From the NCBI GenBank assembly GCA_002633005.1, contig NMRA01000194.1, forward strand, positions 596,259 through 660,258: DNA of 64,000 nt, read 5' to 3'. This stretch comes from Phoronis australis (taxonomy: Eukaryota > Phoronida > Phoronidae). The translations under genes were made by a program, and so were the position numbers. This document shows, piece by piece, positions 11,331 through 24,560 of this stretch. Each line of letters begins with the position of its first letter. Position 1 is the first letter of the stretch. The notes below the pieces were generated by a model. It did no database searches. It was not told where the DNA came from and saw nothing but the letters and a program-made list of their open reading frames with translations.

Positions 11331-14300
11331 GTTTGTCTGAAATAACTTAAAACAAGCGTACCCAACAATGATGACGTCCGTATCAACTTTGACCTTTATA
11401 TGATTAGAGAGACTGAAGAATTTTCTGATTGCTAGAAGCATTTGTTGACTACTATGAATTTAGACCTCTCAAGTGTATAAAAAATATATTATCGGGTTTA
11501 AGACCGAAAATTGCATTTTGAGATTACTGTTGAAAGGGGTAGTTTTCTTGAAGTTATCAGTTTTGATCAGAAATATGAAACACAAAAAATCCGGTGTGTT
11601 TTGTGAGTAACTAACAAATCACCAAAGCTCGCCGTTGTCTGCCATGCATTCGCTCAAAGCAAGGACGTTAAATAAGCTTAAGATATTCTATCATTTACTC
11701 CAGTGGGATCTAGCTCCGCTATTACGATATTTTATGTGCGTCTGCAAGATTCCTAGTTTTGATTTCACGCTGAAACTGGTCTCAAAAAGTTGTTTCTCTC
11801 ACTAATAATTCACATATACCCCTATTCGAATGATATCTTTTTTAAAAAATACTTTTACTCAAGCACTTCTCTTACCGGCGCATGTGCCTACGCATGTGTC
11901 GTTAGTCCGCGTTCATTTTCTATGCTTCATGTGTTCGAGTTTTTAATCATTCTTTACATTTTTCAATTAATTACATAACTCTAATTTGAAAGGGCTTTAA
12001 TGTCTACTGTAGGCCTAATGTATAATCCAACGGTCAGTCACGTGGTAACAACATTACTCTTTAGTTTCACTCCGTAAGGGTTCAAGTTAATTTCCAAGCA
12101 GTACATTTCGCGGCAAGAAGTGTACCCTGGAAGGACGTGACACTGGTGGAGATGTGAGCTGTCAATCAACGTTGTTGACTAGGTAATGGAACAAGCCGAC
12201 TAAGGCTGCGTTCCGTAGACGCAAGAAACGCGCAAAACGAAAGATCACGCAAATTCTCCCGTAATGTCTTCATACGATGCGAGTGGTCACACTAAATGTT
12301 CTAGCGACTGTTTTAGGTCTATAGTACTGACGCAGATCTGGGTAGAGTTGAGTAGCTGTCACGCGGATATAAACATGTAGCCAAAATCACATGTTCGTAT
12401 TTAAAATCCACGGCGATGTCTCACATAATCTTGCGAAGTCATAGCGTAGGTCCTAGCGTAGGTCCTAGCGTTAGTGGTGGACGGTTGGCAGCGAATAACA
12501 ACAGGAGATGTCATCAGCTATGAGTGGAATACACTCGCAATTCTTTCAAAGCATTATGGTTTCTCTGACCCGGCGACAAGAAAAATAGTCGGCACCGAAC
12601 TAGAAAAGGTTGATTAGTGTTATCTAGTTCGTCAACGTGGTAATAAAGCCACGTATCACCAACCCCTTGAAGTTGCATTTAACCACTGTTTAGTTGTCAA
12701 CTATGAATTCTTAACCGAAGCGCATTTGTGTTTAAAAAAATTATCACGCTGACCAGATCATAATTTATTGCCAAATGAGCCAGCACCTTAAGTTACAGGC
12801 AATTCGTAAGTGCCCATTTTCGACTCCGCAGTTTTAGGATTGGCTAATCACAGTAAAGTCTGAAGCGTTTTCTTGAGTTGCTGATGATTTCAATATTCTT
12901 GTTCGCAACGTTAATCAAATCTTAATTGAGAGTAAAAGTTTTCATTTTTTAAGCCAGCTAAACAGGGTAAAAGAAGCTGTAGTGTTTATGGTCTTGTCTT
13001 TTGTGACATTACAGTCCATCATGTCTAGAATTGCCCCCGGAAAATTTTGTATGTTATGGTCTGGTTTGGAAGTATGCTGGTTTTGACGTGGCTGTCGCCT
13101 TGCGAAATGTCGACTAAAACAGTAAGTTTTACACAGCAATGTGTTGTTTGTCTGGTAAAATGGCGACTTGGAAACGAAGGTGTGACAAGAATGCTGCGTT
13201 CTGATTGGTCAGTTAAGCAGTCACTAAAAATCCTGGTGGTAGGTCAATGATCGCTCTATGTACCTGTAAAGAACAAAGTAGTCCACTACACGGCGCTGCT
13301 CACGTTTCGGAGGATCTGAATCTGTCCTGATGATGCGATTTACTGTACAAGTACCTCACTTAATTGCAATATACAGCTATACCCCTCAATGGCTTGAGTG
13401 ACTTCGCTTTTCGCGCAAGAAACTTGCTCTACGGAAGGCAGCCCGCCGGGTTTGTTAATACCACCATGGTACAAACGAAATATACATGAACTTCAAATTG
13501 ACCATTTAATGAAATGTAATGACGGTACAACAAATGTATACATAGTTTTTGAAATTCTCACGACGCTGCGTCTGATGGCAAGGTCAAAACAAAACTTCTT
13601 TTCTGCTTTTCTCACGAATATTAACAGCCATGCAGTTTTAGTAAATTACTAGCAGCATGGTTTACTAAATTCTTGCTCAACTAATTATTGCCCCACTCTG
13701 GCTTTTTCTAGAAGAAGTACAGCTTGTCCATATCAGGGAATTAAAGGAATATACACAACTGCCAATCATTCGATGACACACAATTTCAAACTGCACATAC
13801 AGGTTTTTCATAAACTGTGAAGAACACGAAATAATTTTCTGTTATGCAATACTAAATGATGGCACAGTATGTGAGCACTTTAGACATCGGTGCACCAAGG
13901 CAGCGCTTCGTAGAGCTAAATTCTTGTGAGAAAAACAACGTCACTCAAGTCCGCGAGATATCGCCATGCATTACAAGCACAACACGTGATATCAGTAGCT
14001 CTACTCGTTTGTTAATGCAGCTACAGAAGTAGCCCCACTCGTAAGTCTCGTACTTTCTCCAGAGAATTCAAGATGAGCAAAGGTGTTAACAGTTTTGCTT
14101 TGCCTCAGTGATAAAGTAACAGAGCGCTTTGGGTTAAGAATTACTACATAATCATCATTAATCATCATTGTTGTTGTCATTTTTATGATATTATTACTGA
14201 TATTAAATCGCTTTCTGAACATTATTTTGCACAACTGGCGACATAACACCGGCTAATAACACATACGTTGTGCTGAGCTCATGAGTAATTGTATTAAAAT

Positions 14301-16007
14301 GAATAAACGATAAAAACAAAATCGTTCATTGACGTTTTGATTTTTTTCACTCTCGGGAAAACGAGGGTAATGGAATGATAAAGGTGATATCGATTTATCT
14401 ACCTACACTAGTCTCTTCTGCCAGTGGTATTGACGCTATCCCACATTCTATAATTGTTTCCTATGCAATTTCTCTGCGTACACACGATGACATGAACGGT
14501 GTGGGCACCTCGTGGAACATTGATACACGAAGCTATATGAAGGCGGTATATAAAGAGAGGCATGGAGGGGGATACTCATTTGAATGACGGACGCTGGGGG
14601 TCACGTCATGCAGGAATAGATAGGACAACCCTTAACTGTTTGAATTTTATTACCGTCCACGGTAATTTTGGGTTACTGAACAGGTACGTACGTGCACATT
14701 TTTAACGCCTTTTAAACGCTCTGCCAATATCTATGTACAGTGTACATTCATTAAAATCCAACTATTAAATCAGGTCACTTAACCACACAACGTGCGTCAC
14801 AAACCACTCCGTGCCACGTTACAAAAATTACTTCTCTCCTGAAACACTGAGAAGGAAGGGTAAAAAAACCACCAGCTTTGACAGAGATAGCGAACATTTC
14901 CGAAATTGAAAATTTTCATGTCAATCCCCGATGATGATTCAATTCCTTTTACTCCTAAAATCAATTGCTACAACGACAGTGAAATTTTTAAACTATCTTG
15001 TTTCATGACTTATATGTTTAGGTGGTAAATACAATGCTCTTTTAATACGTTTGGTTAGCAGGTTTTGTTGAAAACGAGACTACCAAATTGCGAACTGTTA
15101 CTTAAGATTATTATTCTCCAGTTCGCCAAAAAAATCTTGAGACCTGGATGACTCAATTTGTCATACTTAAAAAAATCACTAATCGCTGCAGGCAGCCTGT
15201 TGGCACGGTGTATCGATGTTGGCAACGTTTGTTTGGCAACTAATTTGTTTGTGATCACGTGAACTTCGTGATCCATCAGATAAGACCACTTGGCAGAGAT
15301 ATATACAGCATACAGTATGCAGAAAGACGGCAAAGATGGATTCAGGTGAGATCGAGCAAAATCCTGCCTACCTTGCTGAAATTCACTTTTGGAGACTTTT
15401 ATGCTCGCTTACTGACGATAATTAGATCTTCTGTGGTCTTATTTTCAAATGTGCTGAGAATTTTGCAACTACCACCGTTTTGACATATGCCATGCGCCAG
15501 ATTAATTGTGGTACAGAGATTCTTGTTATAAGTTAGCTAAAGTGGTACAACTGGTGCAGTTGGTGCTGATTATGTTCTGCCCTTGCAATGACCAACTACA
15601 AGAAAGGCACAGGGTCATGGAAAAGTAAGCTAGGGTGGTAGGACTCTCGTGTGAAATTTCGATATTTTATATATGTGGCTTATCAATGGTTTCCAAAAAT
15701 GCACTGCACAGCAAGGAAATTGGTATGGGATTTGCGCGTCTATCCGAACTTTATTTAAAACCCATCTCGCTTGCCTCACAGGAGTATATAAGAAAGTGAA
15801 AACGAGGTTACCTTCATTTACGACGGCAATAAGCTCGCGTGCCTTTCAAAAAGATAACTTTGAATCAGAGCACCAGCTGCTCTAGAATTGGTCAAGTGAG
15901 AACTGATTTCTGTGTTTGCAAAGAGCTGCCCGACATTTTACAGTTTGTCATTCCTCGAGATCATACTCGGCGAATAATATGACACGTCGTGTCTATTTTA
16001 AGGAAAC
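11331..16007. other. Intergenic, no gene recognised
   Basis: Only short frames without domains. It contains dispersed repeat cores at about 12,206-12,475 (GCGTTCCGTAGACGCAAGAAA at the left, CTCACATAATCTTGCGAAGT at the right) and about 13,893-13,965. Confidence 0.5.
12206..12475. repeat. Dispersed repeat, paired ends
   Basis: The left end is GCGTTCCGTAGACGCAAGAA followed by AAGATCACGC. The right part ACGGCGATGTCTCACATAAT then CTTGCGAAGTC closely matches 55,279-55,325 (ACGGCAATATCTCACGTAAT then CTCGCGAAGTC). Read in reverse, the right end resembles the left-end core, so this may be one inverted-repeat element. Confidence 0.4.
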
Positions 16008-16215
16008 TGTGTGGCTCGGTGGTTTAAGCCCCGGACTCTTCCTCGTGAGACCCGGGTTCGAATTCTGGCCTTACTGACACACAATCGAGCATTGCACAAA
16101 GGTGTCTTCTACTCCTCTGAGCTCGGTCTTGTAGTAGAGAATGTATGCATGGGAATGAATGAGAATCTGGATACAATGCGAAAAAGATTTCCGGGTTTGT
16201 GCTCATGTTTTTAAA
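16008..16215 (+). mobile_element. tRNA-derived SINE head
   Basis: TGGCTCGGTGGTTTAAGC fits a pol III A box and GGGTTCGAATTC fits a B box about 40 bp downstream, as in tRNA genes and tRNA-derived SINEs. The region does not fold into a complete tRNA with paired acceptor ends. Downstream sequence to about 16,215 ends in an A-rich stretch, so a SINE or tRNA relic is more likely than a functional tRNA. Confidence 0.45.
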
Positions 16216-19200
16216 AAAATTCTAACCAACTTGTAGAGTCTGGTTCCAGGCAATATCAATCACCTCAAATTCGACTATGAACCAGTTTGATACCAATTTC
16301 ATAACTGTAAGTGGCCTAAGCCAAACGATGGTTTTGCGATCCGGGTTTGTTGCCGCTTTTACTTAGTATTTTCAACAGGTGGAGACTGTAAGCCAATAAC
16401 GCATATGCTGACTCCTTGCGTATCTTTCACGTAAACTAATCTCGCCTTATTATTTATTCATTAACTCAATAGGTTCCATGTACTTTTATTCATGGCCCAA
16501 GCTCCTATGTTATGCGTTAACAATGCAATGCGATAGTTTTTACTTTTTAAAGCCAATAAACCTTCTCGTCCTCTTTAAAATCGTTTGACACGGTTTCTGG
16601 TCGGGTACTCTCACGAGAAGTTCGAGTGAAGCTGTGAAATATCTCTATACTGTGGGTCGTATTTTGAAGAAATCGCCGTTTGCCCTAATCTGTTGGAAAT
16701 ATTTAACACAGGCAAAAGAATTTCTAGCGAATCAACCGTGACGTAGTGCTGTGTAGAGCTCATAAAAGGAGATTGCGAAAGGCACGTCTAGGAGTGTATT
16801 CTGTATACGCGAGAATATCGCCAAAAGCAAGATCACACTAGCGACACCACTAAAAATCATGCGAGGGAAAGGTGAGTGTTTCGCGAGTATACTCGATAAC
16901 ATACTGACATAGCTAAGCAAAGTAGAGGCCGCTGAAGTGACTTTGGTCGGTGAGGGTTAGGTTGGGGAGTTGTGGGATAGCATTATCGTTTTTGTTCCAT
17001 AAACTAAGATTTTTCACCGCAAGTACTGTGCAAGTGTCTAAGGACTACGAAACACCCTTCAGGCATTTCCATGTGTCGAGAGATACCCTGGACTGGATTT
17101 CCACAAGCATGTGCAGGTAATAAGGCATAGAACGATTCTTCCTAAATTACCCATCATCGTTGCTCTATCTGCTGGTTTGTGCTGATATATCGCCAGTGGA
17201 AAACTATGCTGTAATTTTAAATTAACTTCCAAGAATCGCCAAGGGATTCCTAAAATGTCAAAGCGGCTAGAAAGCGTCCTTCCGTCTCAAAAATCAACGT
17301 TTGAGTTAGGCCACTTATGAAATTGGTCTTATACTGTTTGTTAGTCGAAACAGGTGTCATTTCGAGGCTTGGAAAAATGTTAGTTCGTTATTGCTTGAAA
17401 CCAGGCTCTTCAAGTTGACTTGTTGACTTGGGATTTTATTGGCCGAGCGTGGTTTTTAACATTTACAATTTGTCAGCTCTTTGCAAGACCAGCATCTCCA
17501 AATTTTACAGCTTATCTCTCAGGTGACGCCGTTTATGTGTTCACGTGATTAGACTGAGCAAAATATTGTACACAGGGTTGTCAGCCTTCCTCACTCACGA
17601 ACGTAACGGATTCGATGCCGCCTTTGCCATCTCATTACAACCACGATTATTCATTTACCCTCTGACATAAGCTCGAACTTCATATTGTGTCGAAACCATC
17701 TTTTTCTACAGTCTGGGAACCGCCGGGGATCACAAGAAAAATGCTAACAAACAATTGCGGTGCGTAAAAAGGATATCTCCCACCTGAGAAAAACCTGTAT
17801 TAACGAGAAAAGTACGATCATGCGGTTACGTGGGAAGAGTGCAAAGTAACTCTTATTCACCTGTTCACTATGTTACAGTTTTATTATCTGGACGGTTTTA
17901 AAATGTCTCTGACTGTACATTCAGTTTCAAATTCATAAAATGTTATCTAGTACACTGTATTCACGAATTAAATATAAAAAACAACATAGAGGATAAACTG
18001 GACTTCGAACAGGACTGTCGCGTTCAATATAGCATCGGATTATATTCCTTTATGTCGTATTTAGTATTAATTCTTAAGCTCCATGCAGCTGTAATTAGGT
18101 TAAGTCAAATTATGAGCTACACTGAACACTGCCTTCAGTAGCGAAAACGTATTCGTATGGCACCTTCGGTTAAATTGCGCGGGCAAGGGAGGCGGCGTTT
18201 TTGTTTCTTTGGTCTTGCCTCGGGGGGGGGGGGGGNGGGGGGGGGGGGGGTTAGGTAGCCTGAACCCTGTACATCCGCCGCTGGTGTCGAAGAAGAGATT
18301 TGTATCAAAAATGTTTGGTATTTAAGCATATACTGCTGACTTTTTTCGTCGCCTGCTTTCTTCTCTGTTACCACCGGCATTGTTTTTTAATCATGAACAT
18401 CGCAATGTTTTGACTGTAAAATTCAAGCCAAATAATGCCCGTTGTTGGTACCCTATTTTTTGTAAATATTACGCGTTTACCTACAGGAGACGGGTAAGAG
18501 TACGAAACGGTGTATTCTGAGAAGGAAATACTTCAACTCGAAACTGTCAGCTTAGAATTCTTGAATTATTATGATTTTCGTACTGAAATTTCGCCTGACG
18601 TCACATTGAAGAAATAAAATCTTGACTTGTCGTGTTAACAAATTGAATAATCTTAAATGATCTGAACTGGCTACCGAATGAAGTAATATCATTAACCACA
18701 TTCATTCATGAATGTCAATTAAATCACGTAGAGTTAATTTTAGTGGGCAGAAAACGATTCGCCACATTATTTTAAGTCTACCACGCCGTAGTAAATTGAA
18801 TGTAACGCAACCACTGAGATACGCTGTTTCCCAGTTCTTCGAAATTATTGCGCTGTGAAATTATCATTTAACATGACCTCCCACTGATCAACAGAACGAC
18901 GTAACATTAGGACATTTTCATTGGTTGAAAAATAACAGTGTTACATTTCCATTGGTCGATCTTGTTTTATGCAATGGAAGTGGTATTCAAATGGTGGACG
19001 AAACCGTGGGCTCGTGTACGTTGGATTGTAAGACACCCACCTTCGTTGGATTTCTTGGTATTCAATAGCATATGAAAACAATAGTCACATACGGGTAGTC
19101 ATTACTCGTAGCCCTATAGGTCATCGTCACTGTATTTTTAAAGAATGAAAGAATTTTGTATCGCTCCGGCTGGTGATTAGGTGATCGTACAGCAGACCGT

Positions 19201-19817
19201 GACTCAGGTTCGAGCCACTTGCCGTTTGAATCTCATTCTTAGTCATTGATCTCTAAAGAGGCTACTGACACTAAGCCGCATCATTAAAAATACCTTAGAT
19301 ACGTTTGTATTACTTTTGGAAAAGGAACTTCGCTAATAGTGATGTGTGCGAGAGAGTTTTTTGAAACAGTGACGAAAAGGTTTCAGAATGAGTTGGGACG
19401 CAGACCAGAACCAAAAAATGCCACCAGCACCGTTGGTAATAGAATAACGTATGAAGTACTTGAAGGACAATAACAATATTAACAGGATATGAACGAGTTC
19501 AGGTACTCGCATGGTTGTGGGTTTTGACTTGAATGAAGACGAAGGGAATTGTGCTCTAATCGCTCAAAAGTATACACTGCCCTCTGTCATAGCGCTGTCT
19601 TTAGTGAGGAGAGTGACTCTGTAAAAGGATGATGAGGTATGCACAAATGCTTGCGTACACGCTTGAGTTCGAAGGTTTGTAAACGTATAGTGCGCATATG
19701 GTCTGAGAATGGTACACTGAATCGCTTTATTTTGGTTGTCGCCTTGTTATCTGAAGTACGTCACAAAACACAAACTTGTCTGGGATGCATCGATTTAGGC
19801 TCTTCTTTTAGTTGCAG
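16216..19817. other. Intergenic, no gene recognised
   Basis: No defensible coding region. It holds a poly-G tract at 18,222-18,250. At 19,160-19,235 there is a weaker tRNA-like stretch (TGGTGATTAGG, then GGTTCGAGCC). Confidence 0.45.
18222..18250 (+). repeat. Poly-G tract containing an N
   Basis: Twenty-nine positions, all G except an N at 18,236. It is followed by ACATCCGCCGCTGG, the reverse complement of a CAGCGGCGGAT end like the CAGTGGCGGAT MITE ends elsewhere in the window, so it may be the interior of a degenerate member. Confidence 0.7.
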
Positions 19818-20007
19818 GGATCATAAGCCGCACAGGTGGATGGGTGTGCGTAAACATTTCTTAACATCAACCAATCGCAATGTGCAAATTTATTTTCTCA
19901 ACAATCAAATGCCTGACTCATTACTTCTTTCTGTTAACCAACGAGAAACTGTACATGATCCATTAACAGTTCAACCGTCGCAGCATTGTGAAATAGTGCT
20001 CGGCAAG
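19818..20007 (+). CDS. Candidate orphan exon, function unknown
   Basis: A strong acceptor (TCTTCTTTTAGTTGCAG) precedes 19,818 and an AAG/GTATGA donor follows 20,007. The frame is open across 63 codons, enters with one base completing a codon, and leaves at a codon boundary. It reads beta-rich (NVQIYFLNNQ, SLLLSVNQRE, TVQPSQHCEIVL), vaguely like the repeating strands of the N-terminal IgGFc-binding domain; that comparison is weak. It could be an extracellular exon of the downstream kinase gene on the same strand, though its exit phase does not join exon 32,480 directly. It could also be chance. Confidence 0.25.
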
Positions 20008-21764
20008 GTATGAGCACGGAGTGGGCAAAGTAGCACTTTTTGCTGGTAGGTTAAGGTTATGTAATAGAACTATACAACATTGGAATGCCAAAATGATTAC
20101 CACGCCTGCTGATGACGGTAATCTCTACATGAACATCCAGTACCGCTTAGTATGCTATGCGCATTTTGCTTGGCTGTTGAACATTTGAGAACTTTCTGGA
20201 GAAAATATCTGATTTCCTTAAAGATTTAGATCTCATGTGACTAATATAGAATTGGACTTTTCAACAATTAGAAATAGCTTAAATGTTTCAGACGCTTAAC
20301 TCAGTATGGAAATAATTCAACATCAATGAACGTGATCCATACTGTCCTGGCGAACGCCATGTGAGGTCAAACGAATTCAGCCCAAACTGATCAAGACGCC
20401 GATGAAAGGTTCTCAATATCACCTGGTTCCTTCCTGTGCATTCTGAATTTACCCAGGAGAATCATTATCGAAAATGTCGCACGTACAGTAATGCACGAAC
20501 TATTCCAGTAGGGAATTTTTATCGAATTATTTAGCCACGCATTGACATATTCGTCAAACTCGATCTCATTTGAGAGGACTGGTCTGTAGCAAAAATGTGT
20601 CAGTTGTAGTTAGTTCAATAAAACTTAGTTGCAGCTGAGTTTGGGTTCACGATTGGCACATACTGTCTAGTGGATTTCAAATTGAAAATAGTTTATGCCC
20701 TTCACGGAGTGCAACTGGGGTCTGTTTCATGAAAAATCAATTGAGACTTAAGACAAAACTTTGATCCTTCGCTTCCACTTCCCAATTTCTGAATAAAGGT
20801 TCAGCCAAGTTTTTCTCAGCACACCATTGTCTAGAAATAATTTATAGAATTTATCTCAGAAGCTAACAGTTACGTGTTTATTCTCAGAAATTTTGCGACA
20901 TCTCTTGGAGACGATGACGGCTTTGTAACAACAAAATAAGAAATCCGGTTTGCTGGTATTAAAATACTAAAAACTTGTAACGAAATGAAACCAGTTCTGA
21001 TAATTTGTTGTGTAATGTAAGTAACCTCGTGGAAAGACAACTGTTGAATGAAGAAACGGCGAAAAAAGAAACTGACCAATAGGTGACCCACGGCATGGCG
21101 CCGAAAGCCGACGCAAGAGATTGCTCCAAAACTTTAGCAGCAGAACGACGGTAGAACGCAATTGTCCCAACACCGGTAAATAACTTAGTTTACTCAAGGA
21201 AGACTATAGCTTTTAATGGCACTAATTTTGTGTCATATTTTATTTGGCCAGTTTTTTGCCCTCATCAACGCATAGCTTTTCGAGCATACAGCTTTGTTAA
21301 CGACAAGCATGATAGTAAAATTTGTGATGAGACGCAAAAAGGACTGCCGGTTTAGCACACCTTCGTTCAAACAAGATCCATGACAGAGATCATGTGGCTC
21401 AGGAAGCTGAAATACACAACTTGATTAAAATTAATTGCTGACAAGTTTCAAGATTTTTTACTGGTATCCAGGTCAGTGACGTGCCTCGTAGCAAGTTGTG
21501 TCGACATAAAACGTACATATAGCCAACATCCGCACGATGACGCCTATGAAGATATTATGCTACGTGTGCATTGACATCTTGTAACAGTGGTGGCGCTGTA
21601 TTTGCGAGTGCGACAGCACCACCTTTAATTCAAGCAGTTCATGGTTAGTAAAGCAAATATAACAAATAACGTTTCATGACCTTTCTTAGTGATAATAATA
21701 AATGACTTTGCACTGAGGGATAATTGAACGATGGTGTTGAAGTTGATATTCATAACACTAGCTA
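20008..21764. other. Intergenic, no gene recognised
   Basis: AT-rich with short frames only. No repeats or RNA genes were identified with confidence. Confidence 0.5.
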
Positions 21765-23965
21765 GTGTACGGGCATTAGCTTTCGCTGTGTTTACGTTAG
21801 ATACGGAAGTTGCTCTGGCGATACATGCTTGAGTTAGGAAACAAAAATGTTATCAATGCTTTTTATTTATCATTTGTTATCGTCATCAATTTTTGTTCTT
21901 AAATATCGAATTTCATCTTTTGCTGAAAGTCCATTTTTATAGTTAGTTCGCCGTGATGGTGGTAGTGCTACGAAGTAGATACATGTACACGCAATGTGTC
22001 TTTAATTCACATGTACTTATACATGTATATTCATCAATGTGTGTATTACGCGTTTAGCTGTAGTGAACAAAGTCCTCAATTAAATTATCTTGATATTATT
22101 CCCATCATAGTAGAGCATGAAGCCGATTGCTGTGTGAACAGATTGTGGCACAGGGGAGCGCAGTGGCATTGAAATCTGGAATACAGAAGCTTTTGGAGAC
22201 ACATGCCTCGCACTGTATTGTATCCTCTTTTAACAAAACCAGTACCCTGAACTGTACGCAGATCTTCAAATGATGGTCGACCGGGTATATTGAGAAGTAA
22301 TGTTCGTAGGCAGAAATGTTCAATGTCTATCGGACTGGCAGGGTTAATACGCCCAATAAAATTATTGCCTCCTCTTTTCCTACTATGAAGATGAAGTTTT
22401 GATCCAGAAATCGAAATTTTTAATCAATTATTTTTCGAAAAGGTATTTCCAATCTCGAGTTGTTTTTTTGTAGTAACCGGAAATGTAAAAGAGATAAGAA
22501 AAACAACGGAAGATCAAGCACAATTGGTAGCAATTTTGATATATCCACGACTAGTTTTAACCTGTCGCTTTGACAGGTTTGTCGATACACCAGTCAGGTC
22601 TGGGTAACATGCACTGCAACATTGTGTTTGACCATAACAGAGAATGGCTGCCAGGTCGAGTCGAGTTTCGTCTTTCCGACAGGTTTAGATTTTTTAGTTG
22701 TGGAGAATATTGACTATATAGCATGTAACATATAACAACATGAAAGTGTCATGCACACATGAAAACATAAATGGGATTCTAGATGCTATCAAATAAGTCA
22801 CGGAACATCTTACTTTGGATAGTCTTGACAGCATACTTTATGCCTTTCATGCTTACTGTAATGTCATTACGTATCTAGTTAGTTCCCTTATTTTTTGTTC
22901 CCCTGTGAAGGGAGATGTTCCGTGACCAATCTTCTGTCTTCGACCTAGTTTTGAAGTTTTGACCTGGTTTTGGATTAAAATGACTTCTATCCAACAACGC
23001 TACTTTCACTGACTCACTTTTACAACACGAAACAAAAACTTTTAGCCATTAAAAGAAAGAATCCAACGGATGTTATTCCAATGAAGCAAAAGGTTAATAC
23101 AGGTACCAATTTCGAAATATTCTGTCAAGTTAGTTAATGACTGTAATCTCAGTTGACTTAGTTAAACACGTGATTTGATGCGGAACAATGCAAACACTTG
23201 TTTGCAACTGGAATTTGAATTTGAACCCAAAATGCAAGAATGTGGTGATCGTATACTATTTATGATCATAACATTCCACAACAGGACTCGCGTAGCGAAC
23301 GCCGAATGAACGATTAAAACAAGAAGCACCAAACTTTTGAACCATGAGTGTCGACTCTGTGGACTAGTAAGAACTGAGACAAAACTGTGATAGTGCTTGG
23401 GCATCGGATCGCTTTTTTGTAAAAATGGACAAAAATACCTGAGTGCGCTAAATACTGGAATAAAGGTAGAGATTTTGGCCATATACCTCTGATTTAAAAG
23501 TACTTTTAACGGAAAGAATAAGCGAGGAACTCGCACAGTCCAGTCGTCTTGGTTTCGCAGTATGTGAAGGGGCACGCGGAGTACTTGTACCGGGCGGTGA
23601 ACGGGTGCGCGTAAAATACCGAGGCGGCGCATTCACTTCACTCGAGTTTCTGAAAATTATTCAAGGTCTACATCGTTTCTTCGATTTCTCTCGCCGCCGA
23701 ATATTGAGCACGCAACCCTGTAGGCGTAAACGGCAAACGCAGGCGGCGGACGAATACCCCCAAGTGGTATTTGGTTTTAAGAAAGAAGCGCGTTTGCAAA
23801 CTGAAGCCACAACTCGGTAAGACGAAGAAAAAAACGCGCTGGGATTTTGAGGCCACACAATCCGGCGCTTTTCCGTCGCGGAAACGAAACGAAACGGGAG
23901 GAGGCGTCGGGTGGGGGCGGGTGTCCGCACTGTCGCTTTTGAGTTGTTCTTGTCTGACGGATTCG
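21765..23965. repeat. 2 kb dispersed repeat, copy A
   Basis: Collinear with 45,488-47,216. Shared landmarks run in order: CTAGTGTA near the start, GAGTTAGGAAACAAAAAT, the 22,105-22,330 block (AGCATG, GCAGTGGCATTG), the CACACCAG-type segment, the ACGCCGAATGAA block at 23,300, and the CpG-rich end with TTCTTCGATTTCTCTCGCC and GCCAACATCCG. Copy A has about 600 bp (22,600-23,230) absent from copy B. On the minus strand an open frame of 109 codons (23,661-23,990) has a counterpart in copy B. No terminal inverted repeats or known domains are visible. Confidence 0.75.
22797..22926. mobile_element. 130 bp MITE inside repeat copy A
   Basis: Starts GTCACGGAACATCTTAC and ends GAGATGTTCCGTGAC, giving near-perfect 14 bp terminal inverted repeats. 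It lies in the segment absent from copy B, which accounts for part of the length difference. Confidence 0.65.
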
Positions 23966-23990
23966 AAGCCAACATCCGGGCCTCGTGCAT
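23661..23990 (-). other. Open frame shared by both copies of the dispersed repeat
   Basis: 109 codons ending in a REKSKKRC tract before the stop. The matching frame at 46,881-47,198 (105 codons) ends the same way, and both share NPSDK/TPSDK and APTRR tracts near the N-terminus. No domain is recognised. Conservation of the frame may simply follow from DNA similarity in a CpG-rich stretch, so coding status is open. Confidence 0.25.
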
Positions 23991-24119
23991 GTGTTTTGAT
24001 GTATAGACTTGCCGTGGCAGCTAGTGAGAAATGCCGAGGGGGAAAAAGCTACACCGAACATTAGTGATCATCTCAAGAGACAGGAATATTTCTTAAAGAG
24101 ACTGTGTTATTTTAAAACT

Positions 24120-24560
24120 TCAATCATAATTTACTTATGACTATAAAAAAATAATGAACTCAATTTTAACAAGCATACTATGAGCATTAATTAGTTACAA
24201 GGTATATTTAGAAATATTATAATATTTATGATAATCATAATGATATTGATTAAAAAAGTAAATGATATTGATTTATATTAATGATAACGGTACTGATATC
24301 GATGACAGTGATAATGATAGCATTGCCAATAATAACAGCAACAGCGAAATAACAATGATAAAAATATAGTTTTTGGTATTGATAAGAGAACAAATATTGG
24401 TACTGATAATGATAATTATAGTAGCACTAGTGAAAATGATGTAGGCTAAGCTAATAATGGTGATATTAATAATAATAACATCTGTACTGAAAATAACTCT
24501 GATAATGGTAGTGGTAAGGATACAAATAGCAGTGTCAGATCTTGACCTGACTGTAGCAAT
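24120..24560. repeat. Degenerate GATAAT/AATGATATT low-complexity tract
   Basis: A long AT-rich run built from imperfect GATAAT, GATATT and AATAAC units (for example TAATGATAACGGTACTGATA and ACAGTGATAATGATAGC). It is a decayed simple-sequence array with no coding signal. Confidence 0.7.

Noticed and set aside
16008-16075. Functional tRNA gene
   Set aside because: A and B boxes are present, but paired acceptor and anticodon stems could not be drawn convincingly; a SINE head fits better.
23162-23632. 156-codon minus-strand frame as a gene
   Set aside because: It lies within repeat copy A; the matching region of copy B is broken after 62 codons, and no domain is recognisable.
24120-24560. CRISPR-like array or satellite
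   Set aside because: Units are degenerate, with no constant spacer length; it is low-complexity AT-rich DNA in a eukaryotic genome.
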